Positions 38,938 to 48,697 of a stretch of 64,000 bases of DNA are shown here, piece after piece (position 1 is the first letter of the stretch; every line of letters begins with the position of its first letter). Location: the NCBI RefSeq assembly GCF_963675395.1, contig NZ_OY776223.1, positions 1,612,001-1,676,000 of the forward strand. The letters run 5' to 3'. The translations under genes were made by a program, and so were the position numbers. Source of the stretch: an uncultured Vibrio sp. GTDB taxonomy: Bacteria; Pseudomonadota; Gammaproteobacteria; Enterobacterales; Vibrionaceae. The notes under the pieces were generated by a model. It was not told the origin of the DNA, searched no databases, and saw nothing but the letters and a program-made list of their open reading frames with translations.

Positions 38938-38963
38938 AAGGGCCTAGAGTACTAGGCCCTTCC
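38938..38963 (+). terminator. Terminator after gfcD-like gene (CTAGG palindrome)
   Basis: AAGGGCCTAG pairs perfectly with CTAGGCCCTT around a 4-base loop, 7 bp after the stop. The following bases are TTCCCC rather than a pure T-run. Confidence 0.65.
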
Positions 38964-38965
38964 CC

Positions 38966-39067
38966 GTCATTCCGAGGAGCACAAGCAACATCAGGAACCG
39001 AGTAACAGCAAGCGTGTCAGTCAAAGCAAACACCTTTAACATCAGAGTACTCGGTAACTAGATCCTT
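38966..39067. repeat. Dispersed inverted-repeat element upstream of hldD
   Basis: It begins GTCATTCCGAGGAGCAC, contains ACCTTTAACATCAGAGTACTCGG in its middle (shared with the units at about 9.1-9.4 kb) and ends AGATCC. The second hairpin is truncated. It lies about 65 bp before the hldD start, so the hldD promoter is inside or next to it. Confidence 0.8.
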
Positions 39068-39132
39068 TATAGCGCTGTATGGCGTTTCTTGCTAAAATTC
39101 CTGAGAAAATTTTAATCTATGGTGGAAGTTCT

Positions 39133-40074
39133 ATGATCATCGTAACTGGTGGTGCTGGCATGATTGGCAGCAACATTGTTAAAGCTCTCAACGCAGCTGG
39201 CATGAACGATATTCTGGTTGTCGACAACCTAAAAAATGGTAAAAAGTTTAAGAACTTAGTTGATATGGACATCACAGATTACATGGATCGCGACGACTTC
39301 CTTACCCAAATCATGGCGGGTGATGATTTCGGTCCGATCGAAGCAATTTTCCATGAAGGTGCGTGCTCTGCAACGACCGAGTGGGATGGTAAGTACATGA
39401 TGCTAAATAACTATGAGTACTCAAAAGAGCTACTGCATTACTGTTTAGACCGTGAAATTCCATTCCTTTACGCTTCTTCTGCTGCCACATACGGCGAGAC
39501 AGATACCTTTGTCGAAGAACGTGAATACGAAGGCGCACTCAACGTCTACGGTTACTCGAAGCAACAGTTTGATAACTACGTCCGCCGTCTATGGCAAGAT
39601 GCTGAAGAACACGGTGAGACCCTGTCTCAAATCACTGGCTTCCGTTACTTCAACGTCTACGGCCCTCGTGAAGATCATAAAGGCAGCATGGCATCGGTCG
39701 CCTTCCACCTAAACAACCAGCTAAATGCAGGTGAAAACCCAAAACTGTTCGCAGGTAGCGAGACCTTTAAACGTGATTTCGTTTACGTCGGCGATGTATG
39801 CAAAGTAAACCTATGGTTCTTTGAAAATGGCGTATCAGGCATCTTCAACTGTGGCACAGGTCGCGCAGAGTCGTTTGAAGAGGTCGCGAAATCGGTGATC
39901 ACGCACCACGGCAAAGGTGAAATCGAAACGATTCCTTTCCCAGAGCACCTAAAAGGCGCTTACCAGGAGTTTACACAAGCCGATCTGACTAAGTTACGTG
40001 CAGCAGGCTGCGACGTAGAGTTCAAAACGGTTGCTGAAGGTGTGGCAGAATACCTAGCCATCCAAAACCGCTAA
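39133..40074 (+). CDS. hldD: ADP-L-glycero-D-manno-heptose 6-epimerase
   Basis: 313 residues from the ATG at 39133, which has a GGTGGAAG ribosome site and begins [14 protein letters not shown] as in all HldD; the upstream extension to 39079 is not part of the family. It converts ADP-D-glycero- to ADP-L-glycero-manno-heptose for the inner LPS core. Catalytic Y139xxxK143 and the [13 protein letters not shown] segment are present. In Vibrio this gene (gmhD/rfaD) marks the boundary between capsule and core loci. Confidence 0.97.
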   Translation: MIIVTGGAGMIGSNIVKALNAAGMNDILVVDNLKNGKKFKNLVDMDITDYMDRDDFLTQIMAGDDFGPIEAIFHEGACSATTEWDGKYMMLNNYEYSKELLHYCLDREIPFLYASSAATYGETDTFVEEREYEGALNVYGYSKQQFDNYVRRLWQDAEEHGETLSQITGFRYFNVYGPREDHKGSMASVAFHLNNQLNAGENPKLFAGSETFKRDFVYVGDVCKVNLWFFENGVSGIFNCGTGRAESFEEVAKSVITHHGKGEIETIPFPEHLKGAYQEFTQADLTKLRAAGCDVEFKTVAEGVAEYLAIQNR

Positions 40075-40096
40075 GCGTCTTTGTTCGCAATTATGG

Positions 40097-40124
40097 GGTG
40101 GCGGCTATTTGGTCTGCCACCTTT
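40097..40124 (+). terminator. Terminator after hldD
   Basis: GGTGGC pairs with GCCACC around a 13-base loop that can pair further, followed by TTTAC. Short T-run, moderate support. Confidence 0.45.
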
Positions 40125-40206
40125 ACTCAGCCTCAATAGCCTGTATCATTTCCTTTATCTGCAATTAGATCACTCGTCCCCCTACGTATAGGTAATTAGA
40201 CTCCCC

Positions 40207-41196
40207 ATGACCAATAAACGTGATGATTTCGATCCCAAAGCCTATAACCCTAAGTTTAAGCGCAATTTTTTATCACCTAAATATTGGGGGACTTGGCTAG
40301 GCGTTATTCTATCGTTGCCTTTATCTGTTGTGCCGCTTGGCGTACAAAAGTGGTTAGCCAAAGCAATAGCAAAAAAGCTATCAAAGTCACGTAAGGGGCC
40401 TGCACACCGAGCGCGCGTAAACTTTGAGTTGTGTTTCCCAGAAAAGACTTTTGAAGAACGTGAAGCCCTGGTTGAAAAAACAATCTATACCGCAGCACTG
40501 TTCTTCTTCCGCTTTGGACTATTGAGTTTACGCTCTTCGATATGGCTACAGAAACGCTGCGAAATTAGAGGGTTGGACATCTTACAAAATCATATTGATA
40601 ACAATGAAAATGTAATCTTAATGGTCCCGCACTCTTGGGCCATCGATGTTCCTGCTATCTTGCTTGCTTCAATGGGTATGCCTGTATCAGCAATGGCGAA
40701 AAAGCAAAAGAATGAAGTCACGGACTGGCTGATGCACAAACAACGTGTGCAGTATGGCGGCAGAGTTTATGAGCGTTCTGGTGGCATCAAACCATTTTTA
40801 AAATCAATCCGTGATGGCTACGTGGGTTATTATTTACCCGATCAAGATCATGGCCCTGAACATAGTGTGTTTGTAGACTTTTTTGCGACACGTAAAGCGA
40901 CACTGCCGGGCTTAGGTAAAATTGCGAAGCTATCACGTTCCAAAGTGTTACCTATGTTTGCTTCTATGAACACAGAGGATGGTACGTTTGATATCGAAAT
41001 CTTACCAGCATTCGAACTGGATAAAGGTCACGAGCAAGACGCACGAGCCTGCAACCAAGCAATTGAGTACTTTGTAGGCAGCAAACCGGAGCAATACATG
41101 TGGGTACTCCAGCTATTACGCTCGCAAGAAGACGGTAATAACTACTACAATATCTTTAAGCCGAGATATGATACTGACTGGCAAGTTAAAAAATGA
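40207..41196 (+). CDS. lpxM: Lipid A late acyltransferase, LpxM/LpxN type
   Basis: Inner-membrane acyltransferase of 329 residues that adds a secondary acyl chain to Kdo-lipid A. It starts with the LpxM-like FLSPKYWGTWLGV segment and contains the catalytic HX4D motif at H142-D147 (VPHSWAIDVPA), a second block YYLPDQDHGPEHSVFVDFFAT, and PEQYMW near the C-terminus. The V. cholerae homologue transfers 3-hydroxylaurate and is called LpxN, so the acyl chain here may also be unusual. It overlaps waaF by 4 bp. Confidence 0.93.
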   Translation: MTNKRDDFDPKAYNPKFKRNFLSPKYWGTWLGVILSLPLSVVPLGVQKWLAKAIAKKLSKSRKGPAHRARVNFELCFPEKTFEEREALVEKTIYTAALFFFRFGLLSLRSSIWLQKRCEIRGLDILQNHIDNNENVILMVPHSWAIDVPAILLASMGMPVSAMAKKQKNEVTDWLMHKQRVQYGGRVYERSGGIKPFLKSIRDGYVGYYLPDQDHGPEHSVFVDFFATRKATLPGLGKIAKLSRSKVLPMFASMNTEDGTFDIEILPAFELDKGHEQDARACNQAIEYFVGSKPEQYMWVLQLLRSQEDGNNYYNIFKPRYDTDWQVKK

Positions 41197-42251
41197 AAAA
41201 GATCTTAATTATTGGTCCTTCTTGGGTTGGCGATATGGTGATGTCGCAATCCCTATACATCGTTTTAAAGCAACTGAACCCTGAAAGCGAAATTGATGTA
41301 ATTGCTCCCGAATGGTGTAAACCAATCTTAGAGCGCATGCCTGAGGTAAATAAAGCCATTGAAATGCCGATAGGTCATGGTGAATTTAACCTTCTAGGTC
41401 GCCGTGAAATTGGTAAAACATTGCGTGAGAAGAAATACGACCACGCTTACATCCTACCAAAATCAGCTAAATCGGCACTGATACCTTGGTTTGCGAACAT
41501 TCCTCTTCGTACAGGCTGGAAAGGTGAAATGCGCTATGGCTTGCTGAATGACATTCGTCCGAACATGAAGTCGTTCCAATACATGGTGGAGCGTTATGTC
41601 GCTTTAGCTTATCCGCAATCGGAGATGGTCGACTCATCATCTCTCGGTGGATTGGAGACTCTGCCTCGCCCTCGCCTTGCTATCAATACCGAAGAGCAGC
41701 AGGCGACTATCCAGAAGTTCAATCTGAATCAAGAGCGCTTGATTATTGGCTTGTGTCCAGGCGCAGAGTTTGGCCCGGCGAAGAAGTGGCCTGAAACGCA
41801 TTATGCGGAAGTGGCAACACAGGTGTGCAAAGAGGGTCATCAGATCTGGTTGTTCGGTTCGCAAAAAGATCTAGAGACTTGTAATGGCATTCGGGCGCTC
41901 GTTCCACCACAGTTCCATCAACATATTCATGTTCTTGCCGGACAAACCAGTTTGATCGAAGCGGTTGATTTATTGGCGGCGTGTAAAACCGTCGTAGCGA
42001 ATGATTCAGGCTTAATGCACGTCGCAGCTGCGGTCGGTTGTAATGTCGTCGCGGTATATGGTTCGACGTCGCCAAAATACACGCCACCACTTGCGCAGAA
42101 AGTCGAGATTGTACATACCGATATTGACTGTCGCCCATGTTTTCAGCGTGAATGCCAGTTTAACCACCTTAAGTGCTTAACGGAGTTGTCTCCAAAACAA
42201 GTGCTGAACAGCATCCAAAAGCTCGAAGCGATTACCATTAGCTCATGTTAA
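41193..42251 (+). CDS. waaF: ADP-heptose:LPS heptosyltransferase II
   Basis: GT9 enzyme of 352 residues. It starts KKILIIGPSWVGDMVMSQSLY, has the central GLCPGAEFGPAKKWPETHYAEVA block and the late VANDSGLMHVAAAVGCNVVAVYGSTSPKYTPP motif, all typical of WaaF. It transfers the second heptose of the inner core. It is translationally coupled to the acyltransferase upstream and to waaA downstream. Confidence 0.95.
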   Translation: MKKILIIGPSWVGDMVMSQSLYIVLKQLNPESEIDVIAPEWCKPILERMPEVNKAIEMPIGHGEFNLLGRREIGKTLREKKYDHAYILPKSAKSALIPWFANIPLRTGWKGEMRYGLLNDIRPNMKSFQYMVERYVALAYPQSEMVDSSSLGGLETLPRPRLAINTEEQQATIQKFNLNQERLIIGLCPGAEFGPAKKWPETHYAEVATQVCKEGHQIWLFGSQKDLETCNGIRALVPPQFHQHIHVLAGQTSLIEAVDLLAACKTVVANDSGLMHVAAAVGCNVVAVYGSTSPKYTPPLAQKVEIVHTDIDCRPCFQRECQFNHLKCLTELSPKQVLNSIQKLEAITISSC

Positions 42252-43516
42252 TTAGACTCATTTATACCCTGTTGCTGGCTTTGGCTTCGCCGATTCTTTT
42301 GTTTGGTTTGTATAAAAGCAAACCAAACAAACCTAAATTTGGCTCGCGCTGGAAAGAACATTTCGGAATTACGCCAAAGCTTAACACTGACCAACGACCA
42401 ATATGGATTCATGCCGTATCGGTCGGTGAAAGCATCGCTGCAGCACCACTAATAAAGGCGCTAAAAAAGCAAAACCCTGAGCAAACGATTCTGGTTACCA
42501 CAACAACCAGCACCGGGGCAGAACAAGTGTCAAAATTAGGTGATTTAGTGGAGCACCGATACATGCCGATCGACTTTAGCTTTGCGGTAAAAGGTTTCTT
42601 GAAAGCCACAAATCCCAAGCAAATGCTGATCATTGAGACTGAGCTTTGGCCAAATACCCTTAACACGGTACACAAAGCCGGGATTCCAATTACTGTGGTC
42701 AACGCACGTTTGTCTGAAAAGTCATGCCGAAACTACGCCAAAGTACAAGCACTGTTTGACTTGCTGCATCCTTGCTTAACGCAGGTACTTTGTCAGGCGA
42801 AATCCGACGCAGCCAGATTTGAACGCTTGGGCGTTGAACGAAACAAACTATCGGTAACTGGTTCAATAAAGTTCGATATCCAAATTTCAGACGATGTGAA
42901 AGCAAAAGGAAAAGAACTACGTTCTGCTCTTGGCGAACAAAGACCCGCCTGGATAGCAGCAAGCACGCATAAGGGCGAAGACGAGCAAGTGCTCAACGCA
43001 CATAAGAAAGTGCTTGAATCCTATCCGGATGCCTTACTGATCCTTGTCCCTCGCCACCCGGAGCGTTTTGATAGCGTTTTTGAACTTTGCCAGGAACAAG
43101 GCTTTGCAACCATTCGCCGTACCACAGACTTAGCAGTCGAACCCACCGCACAAGTCTATCTTGGTGATACCATGGGTGAGATGTTGATTTTAATCGGCGC
43201 AGCCGATGTCTGCTTTATGGGGGGAAGCCTAATTGGTGATAAGGTTGGCGGGCATAACGTATTGGAACCAGCAGCGCTTGGCGTGCCAGTTATTACCGGG
43301 CCTAGTTATTATAACTTCAAAAGTATTGTTGATAAACTCACCAAAGTTGAAGGGATCGTTATTTGCGCGAACAGTGATGAAATTGCGGATTCACTACTTC
43401 GATGGTTAAACATGTCTACTGCAGAGCTGAATAAAGCCATTCATTCTGCAAAATTGATTTTAAAAACAAGCTCTGGCTCTATTGCTAAAACTATCGATAA
43501 TTTGGAAAAAGTATAA
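42245..43516 (+). CDS. waaA: 3-deoxy-D-manno-octulosonic acid (Kdo) transferase
   Basis: GT30 enzyme of 423 residues with an N-terminal membrane anchor (LIYTLLLALASPILLFGLY), IWIHAVSVGE with the catalytic glutamate, IIETELWPN, and the late CDP-binding-type region GGSLIGDKVGGHNVLEPAALGVPVITGP. It transfers Kdo from CMP-Kdo to lipid A precursor. A kdkA gene nearby suggests a Haemophilus-like single phosphorylated Kdo. It overlaps waaF by 7 bp and abuts the next gene as TAATG. Confidence 0.96.
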   Translation: MLIRLIYTLLLALASPILLFGLYKSKPNKPKFGSRWKEHFGITPKLNTDQRPIWIHAVSVGESIAAAPLIKALKKQNPEQTILVTTTTSTGAEQVSKLGDLVEHRYMPIDFSFAVKGFLKATNPKQMLIIETELWPNTLNTVHKAGIPITVVNARLSEKSCRNYAKVQALFDLLHPCLTQVLCQAKSDAARFERLGVERNKLSVTGSIKFDIQISDDVKAKGKELRSALGEQRPAWIAASTHKGEDEQVLNAHKKVLESYPDALLILVPRHPERFDSVFELCQEQGFATIRRTTDLAVEPTAQVYLGDTMGEMLILIGAADVCFMGGSLIGDKVGGHNVLEPAALGVPVITGPSYYNFKSIVDKLTKVEGIVICANSDEIADSLLRWLNMSTAELNKAIHSAKLILKTSSGSIAKTIDNLEKV

Positions 43517-44559
43517 TGAACCTATTTCTCGTGACTTCTCCTCTTCAATACATTTGTGCACTTGAAGCGAAAGAGTACTTTGCCTGTAAAAATAATATCC
43601 TGTTATTGGTAAACCAAAAAAGTGAACACGGACTGAAGCAGCAAGAGAAGATCATCGACAAGAGTGAATGGCAACATGTGGTCACGATTAGCCGAGATAA
43701 TCGCAGCAAACAGGTACCTAGCGCCATCAAGCAAATCAAAGCCATTTTGGCTGACCGTACATTAGAGCAATTTTTCTATGCGGAATACAATGGCTGGCGC
43801 ACCAAATTACTACTCAAGAACTTACCTGTAGAGAAAGAAATCTACTTTGATGATGGCACCATGACGTTGCTTGAGTACGGGAATTATATTCTACCTGGCA
43901 AGCCTTACTCTCGTCCGAGATTCTTGGTCGATCTCAAAGTCCGCCTAAGTGGTTGTCAGCCGATTGGTACTTTGCCACCGTCTGATAACCTGGAAATATT
44001 CTCGATGTTTGAGTTAGCCCCGTCTAGCTTCAAATTACATAACAACCACTTAGGTGCCTTAAAACGTCGCTATGGAAACCCACAACTGTACAGCCCATCG
44101 GCGCCAATTGGCATTATCGGCCAAGGTGCTATTGGGGATAAAAATCAGACAAGCGTTGATGAGTATGTCCAATCGATTCTTGAGTTAGCGCAATATATTA
44201 CTGCTGAGATTATCTACTTCCCACACCGGACAGAAAAATCCGCCGTCCGTGAAAAGCTAGAAAGTCACCCAAAAATTCAGTATCACTACAGTGAATACCC
44301 AATGGAAATTGAGCTCATAGACAAGAAAATTGCGCTCTCTGCTCTGGTTGGTGATTACTCCACCGCCATGTTTACTTGTCGTAAGCTTTATCCTGATATG
44401 CCAATTATTGCTCGGAACGTGTATCATCGCGATCCACTATTTCTGGAAGAGCTTGTTAAGCAGCTTACCAGCTGTCGTGTTAAAATTATTGATAGCCTAA
44501 CCTCCTTAACTGAGGACTTTTCTCAGTTGGATAGCGGCATTCCAGCAGCGGATCATTAA
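43516..44559 (+). CDS. Putative sialyltransferase-like glycosyltransferase (GT52-like)
   Basis: Protein of 347 residues that I assign only at family level. The start NLFLVTSPLQYICALEAKEYF resembles bacterial sialyltransferases of GT52/GT38. The motif FDDGT at residues 111-115 matches their D/E-D/E-G element, and YFPHRTEKS (PHR at 236-238) stands where a His-Pro motif is expected but shows Pro-His. It lies directly upstream of neuA-neuB-neuC with only 2 bp between genes. I therefore infer that it attaches the CMP-activated nonulosonic acid to the LPS core. Alternatives are another core transferase of GT-B fold. Confidence 0.6.
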   Translation: MNLFLVTSPLQYICALEAKEYFACKNNILLLVNQKSEHGLKQQEKIIDKSEWQHVVTISRDNRSKQVPSAIKQIKAILADRTLEQFFYAEYNGWRTKLLLKNLPVEKEIYFDDGTMTLLEYGNYILPGKPYSRPRFLVDLKVRLSGCQPIGTLPPSDNLEIFSMFELAPSSFKLHNNHLGALKRRYGNPQLYSPSAPIGIIGQGAIGDKNQTSVDEYVQSILELAQYITAEIIYFPHRTEKSAVREKLESHPKIQYHYSEYPMEIELIDKKIALSALVGDYSTAMFTCRKLYPDMPIIARNVYHRDPLFLEELVKQLTSCRVKIIDSLTSLTEDFSQLDSGIPAADH

Positions 44560-44561
44560 GT

Positions 44562-45257
44562 ATGAGCAGACAACACATTGCATTAATCACGGCAAGAGGT
44601 GGCTCTAAAGGGCTGCCACGAAAAAACATACTGCCAGCCCACGGGACCCCCTTAATTGGCTGGACGATTAAAGCGGCACTTGATTGCGCTAACATTGACC
44701 GTGTATTCGTTTCAACAGAAGATGATGAAATAGCCAAGATCAGTCGTCAATTTGGTGCAGAGATTATTGTTCGCCCAGATGAACTGGCTTCGGATACCTC
44801 AAGTAGTATCGATGTCATCTCCCATGCGATTGGCTGGCTCGAAGACCATCATATCGAGACTCCATGGATGACGTTGCTACAACCAACATCGCCACTACGC
44901 ACCGCCACGCATATCGAGCAAGCACTCAACCTCTTACAACACAAAAATGCTCATTTGGTTATCAGCGTTTTTGAACCATCGCACACTCCTGTGAAGGCAT
45001 ATCTTGAACAAGAAAACGGTTCAATCGAAGGTCTTTACAGTAATGAGGCGCCCTATACACGGCGACAAGATTTACCACGCGCTTTCCAACCAAACGGAGC
45101 TATCTACGCTTTTTCGGTTGCAGAGTTTAAGCGTAACAACCACTTCCCAAGAACTCAGGTATTCCCGTATATCATGTCAGAAGCAGACTCTGCGGATGTA
45201 GATACTCTTGAAGATCTCATGGTTGTTGAACAAAGATTAAAGGAAATGAATCCATGA
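44562..45257 (+). CDS. neuA: CMP-N-acetylneuraminate (acylneuraminate) cytidylyltransferase
   Basis: NeuA of 231 residues. The nucleotidyltransferase signature [15 protein letters not shown] lies at residues 9-23, followed by [38 protein letters not shown] and [10 protein letters not shown], all characteristic. It activates a nonulosonic acid with CTP. It has no C-terminal esterase domain, unlike E. coli NeuA. It overlaps neuB by 4 bp. Confidence 0.93.
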   Translation: MSRQHIALITARGGSKGLPRKNILPAHGTPLIGWTIKAALDCANIDRVFVSTEDDEIAKISRQFGAEIIVRPDELASDTSSSIDVISHAIGWLEDHHIETPWMTLLQPTSPLRTATHIEQALNLLQHKNAHLVISVFEPSHTPVKAYLEQENGSIEGLYSNEAPYTRRQDLPRAFQPNGAIYAFSVAEFKRNNHFPRTQVFPYIMSEADSADVDTLEDLMVVEQRLKEMNP

Positions 45258-46297
45258 CAAACCCTGTATTTGAAATCTCTGGACGTAAAATTGGTCTGGA
45301 CTTCGACCCTCTCGTCATTGCCGAAATTGGCATCAATCACGAAGGCTCACTCAAGGTAGCCTACGAGATGGTCGACGCAGCAATCGAAGGTGGTGCAGAA
45401 ATTATTAAGCACCAAACCCATGTTGTTGAAGATGAAATGAGCGGTGAAGCCAAAAGTGTTGTACCCGGCAATGCTGATGTGTCCATCTACGACATTATGG
45501 AACGTTGCGCCCTGAATGAAGAAGATGAAACGAAACTCAAAGTGTATGTTGAATCAAAGGGTGCGATTTTTATTAGTACGCCATTTTCTCGAGCAGCGGC
45601 ACTGCGCCTAGAGCGCATGAACGTACCAGCATACAAGATTGGATCAGGTGAATGTAATAATTACCCATTGCTGGATCTGATCGCAAGTTTTGGCAAGCCT
45701 ATCATTCTCAGCACTGGCATGAATGACATCCCTTCGATTGAGAAAGCGGTGCGCATCTTCCGCAAGCATAGTACTCCATTCTGCTTATTGCACACCACTA
45801 ACCTGTACCCTACACCAGACCATCTAATCCGCCTTGGTGCGATGGAGCAACTTCAAGCGGCCTTCCCTGATGCAGTCGTTGGCCTGTCGGATCACAGTAT
45901 CGACAACCTTGCTTGCTTAGGGGCTGTTGCAGGCGGTGCATCTGTACTTGAGCGCCACTTTACCGACAGCAAAGATCGCCCAGGCCCTGACATTGTATGC
46001 TCGATGGATGCGAAAGAATGCGCCGAGCTAATCGCACAATCTAAACGTATGGCACAGATGCGGGGCGGTAAGAAAGAAGCAGCGAAAGAAGAGCAAGTGA
46101 CCATTGATTTTGCCTATGCGAGTGTCGTGACAATTGCTGAAATAAAAGAAGGGGAAGCGTTTACCCGTGATAACCTTTGGGTTAAACGTCCTGGAACAGG
46201 TGACTTCCTTGCTGAAGACTATGAGGCATTGCTCGGAAAAACGGCAGCACAAACAATTCCGGCGGATATCCAACTGAAGAAAGAGTGCGTTAAATAA
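45254..46297 (+). CDS. neuB: N-acetylneuraminate synthase
   Basis: NeuB of 347 residues, condensing ManNAc with phosphoenolpyruvate. The TIM-barrel domain carries [63 protein letters not shown] and GLSDHS. The C-terminal antifreeze-like (SAF) domain ([19 protein letters not shown]) follows from about residue 280. The KHQTH...VVPGNA segments are, from memory, closest to Campylobacter NeuB1, which makes Neu5Ac for LOS, rather than to the E. coli K1 enzyme. The exact sugar (Neu5Ac or a 5,7-diamino variant) needs biochemistry. Confidence 0.93.
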   Translation: MTNPVFEISGRKIGLDFDPLVIAEIGINHEGSLKVAYEMVDAAIEGGAEIIKHQTHVVEDEMSGEAKSVVPGNADVSIYDIMERCALNEEDETKLKVYVESKGAIFISTPFSRAAALRLERMNVPAYKIGSGECNNYPLLDLIASFGKPIILSTGMNDIPSIEKAVRIFRKHSTPFCLLHTTNLYPTPDHLIRLGAMEQLQAAFPDAVVGLSDHSIDNLACLGAVAGGASVLERHFTDSKDRPGPDIVCSMDAKECAELIAQSKRMAQMRGGKKEAAKEEQVTIDFAYASVVTIAEIKEGEAFTRDNLWVKRPGTGDFLAEDYEALLGKTAAQTIPADIQLKKECVK

Positions 46298-46298
46298 C

Positions 46299-47417
46299 AT
46301 GAAGAAAATATTGTTCTTGACTGGTACTCGTGCAGATTTTGGTAAGTTAAAGAGCCTGATTCAGAAAGTTGAAGAGCACGCTGAGTTTGACGCTCACATT
46401 TTTATTACTGGCATGCATATGATCGCAAAATATGGCATGACTGCGAATGAAGTAGAAAAAGCGGGCTTCAAGTCACTCTATAAATACATCAATCAAAATG
46501 GACATGACTCCATGGATGTGGTGTTATCAAAAACGATTCAAGGGCTGTCAGACTACGTAAAAGAATTGCGACCTGACATGATTGTCGTACATGGAGATCG
46601 CGTTGAAGCTATGGCTGGTGCCATTGTCGGCTCATTGAACAATATTTTAGTCGCCCATATTGAAGGTGGCGAGGTATCAGGAACCATTGATGAACTCATT
46701 CGTCATTCCGTTTCTAAAATGTCTCACCTTCACTTTGTCTCTAATGAGGCCGCAAAATCTCGTTTGATACAGTTAGGAGAATCTGAAACGTCTATCTTTG
46801 TTATTGGTTCTCCCGATCTCGATATAATGACGTCACCGAATCTGCCGTCTCTGAGTAATGCTAAGTCTCGATACGGTATCCCTTATAATGACTATTCCGT
46901 CTTCATGTATCACCCTGTGACAACCGAGGTCGATCGTCTCCAAGAGAATATCACCAACACCATTGATGCTCTTCTTGAAAGTAATGAAAATTACGTTGTC
47001 ATTTACCCTAACAATGACCATGGATCAGAAATTATTATCAATGCATTAAAACGACTATCAGGCAATCCTCAATTTAAAGTTTTCCCAAGTATTCGATTCG
47101 AGTACTTTTTGACTCTATTGAAGAATGCCGACTTAATGATTGGTAATTCCAGTGCAGGCGTAAGAGAAATGCCATTCTATGGAATACCATCAATCAACCT
47201 TGGCTCCCGACAAGATAATCGTTCCAGTGCTCCGTCGATAATCAATGCTCCTGAGTCCAAGACAGAGATACTGGGTGCGATAGGAAAAGCGAAGTCTCGT
47301 CAATTTGAACCAATAGAAGAATTTGGTAGCGGTAACAGTGATAGTCTGTTTCTCAAGTCGCTATCAAACAAAGAAACTTGGCTAACTAGTAAACAAAAAA
47401 TATTTGTTGATAGATAG
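46299..47417 (+). CDS. neuC: UDP-N-acetylglucosamine 2-epimerase (hydrolysing)
   Basis: NeuC of 372 residues. It starts KKILFLTGTRADFGKLKSLI and contains HGDRVEAMAGAIV, HIEGGEVSGTIDELIRHSVSKMSHLHF and IGNSSAGVREMPFYGIPSINLGSRQ, the hallmarks of the hydrolysing branch that releases free ManNAc. It is distinct from the non-hydrolysing wecB in the capsule operon. No legionaminic- or pseudaminic-acid genes (dehydratase, aminotransferase, N-acetyltransferase) accompany it, which favours Neu5Ac. It begins 1 bp after neuB. Confidence 0.92.
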   Translation: MKKILFLTGTRADFGKLKSLIQKVEEHAEFDAHIFITGMHMIAKYGMTANEVEKAGFKSLYKYINQNGHDSMDVVLSKTIQGLSDYVKELRPDMIVVHGDRVEAMAGAIVGSLNNILVAHIEGGEVSGTIDELIRHSVSKMSHLHFVSNEAAKSRLIQLGESETSIFVIGSPDLDIMTSPNLPSLSNAKSRYGIPYNDYSVFMYHPVTTEVDRLQENITNTIDALLESNENYVVIYPNNDHGSEIIINALKRLSGNPQFKVFPSIRFEYFLTLLKNADLMIGNSSAGVREMPFYGIPSINLGSRQDNRSSAPSIINAPESKTEILGAIGKAKSRQFEPIEEFGSGNSDSLFLKSLSNKETWLTSKQKIFVDR

Positions 47418-47460
47418 TTATATTTAGAAATTATGGTTATATAAGTCAAGGTAATAGCAA

Positions 47461-48687
47461 GTGCACTTTCTACACCACACTCCCGATCTTTCAGCCACAG
47501 GTGGAAGTCGAAATATTCTGGATCTCTCACAATACCTTTGTGCCCAAGGTCATGAGGTTTCGATCATAATAGACGCTAATCGAATCGCTTTTAATGTCGA
47601 TCCGAGAATAAAATTGTACCTACTAAAGAAAGGGAAGCTGTCACCGCTTTCAAATCAGTCACAAGAAAGTGCCATTGACAACTATAAGAGTAAGAAAAAG
47701 AAAAAAGCGAAAAAAAGAACCGCTTTTAAAAGAGCAATTAGAAAGATCCAGAACATAAAGAGATACTTTATCAAGCTTCTGGTTTTTCCGGTTAACTACT
47801 CCATCATCCGAAGCTTTGTTGCTAAAAATAACATTGACTTTATTGCCAGTCATAATATGTACACCTTCTTTGAGCATTTCTTCTATTATCCGAAAGACAA
47901 ATTCGCATTAATGTTACGAAATTCGCCAAATGAAGTATTTTTAGAGCGGGGCGTTGTTAGACTTCTTCCTTTTAAACATTACTTTAATCAACGTTTGTGT
48001 CTTGGTGTTTCCCAAGCAACCATTGATGAAATCAAGGCTCTTCAATTCGGTGTACTAGACCGTAGCTTCGCTATTTATAATCCTTTTGATTTCAACACAA
48101 TTAGGGAAAACGCGAAAGCCACCCCAAATTGTGACTACGACATATATAACAAGCGGTATATTTTATCCCTGTCGTCATTAGATAAAAGAAAACGTATAGA
48201 TAGAATTCTGTACGCTTTGGCCCAGTCATCTGATAAAAACATTGAGTTGGTTCTGGTTGGTACAGGCCCAACGCAAGTGGAGTTGACTGAGCTAGCAGAA
48301 TCTCTCGGACTAAGCCATCGCGTGCATTTTTTAGGGTTTCAAGACAATCCTTACCCATTTATTAAACAAGCGGATATGTTAGTTCTGGCTTCCGATTCTG
48401 AGGGCTTACCTACTGTTCTCATTGAATCTTTGATCTGCGGGACACCAGTGATTTCGACAGATTGCCCTTGTGGGCCAAGTGAAATCCTAGTTGATGATTT
48501 AAAAGAGTATTTGATACCTATCACCAATATTAAAGAAGAAGTCATCCATCACGGAATCGCAACCTGCATCGACAAACTGGTACAAAATAGGCTACCAATT
48601 GAAGAAAGGCATGTGGCCAGATTTAGCAAAGAATCGGTTGTGCAAAACTGGATAAATGTAGCGAGCAGAGATAACGAACGCACATAA
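47461..48687 (+). CDS. Glycosyltransferase family 4
   Basis: GT4 of 408 residues starting at GTG with an AAGG site ten bases upstream. It begins HFLHHTPDLSATGGSRNILDLSQYL. The C-terminal half holds YILSLSSLDKRKRIDRIL, LVLVGTGPTQVEL and the E-x7-E motif ASDSEGLPTVLIESLICGTPVIS. A strikingly basic stretch (KSKKKKKAKKRTAFKRA, near 75-92) may associate with the membrane. Last gene of the waaF-to-neuC operon, so it is presumably a core or sialoglycan-extending transferase. Confidence 0.88.
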   Translation: MHFLHHTPDLSATGGSRNILDLSQYLCAQGHEVSIIIDANRIAFNVDPRIKLYLLKKGKLSPLSNQSQESAIDNYKSKKKKKAKKRTAFKRAIRKIQNIKRYFIKLLVFPVNYSIIRSFVAKNNIDFIASHNMYTFFEHFFYYPKDKFALMLRNSPNEVFLERGVVRLLPFKHYFNQRLCLGVSQATIDEIKALQFGVLDRSFAIYNPFDFNTIRENAKATPNCDYDIYNKRYILSLSSLDKRKRIDRILYALAQSSDKNIELVLVGTGPTQVELTELAESLGLSHRVHFLGFQDNPYPFIKQADMLVLASDSEGLPTVLIESLICGTPVISTDCPCGPSEILVDDLKEYLIPITNIKEEVIHHGIATCIDKLVQNRLPIEERHVARFSKESVVQNWINVASRDNERT

Positions 48688-48697
48688 TAGATTCTCC

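Noticed and set aside
41743..42138. 131-codon minus-strand ORF inside waaF
   Set aside because: Antisense to conserved WaaF motifs and without recognisable features.
40207..43516. ops/JUMPstart element for the waaF-waaA-neu operon
   Set aside because: I looked for GGCGGTAG-type cores upstream of the LPS core genes and found none; only the two capsule-side copies exist.
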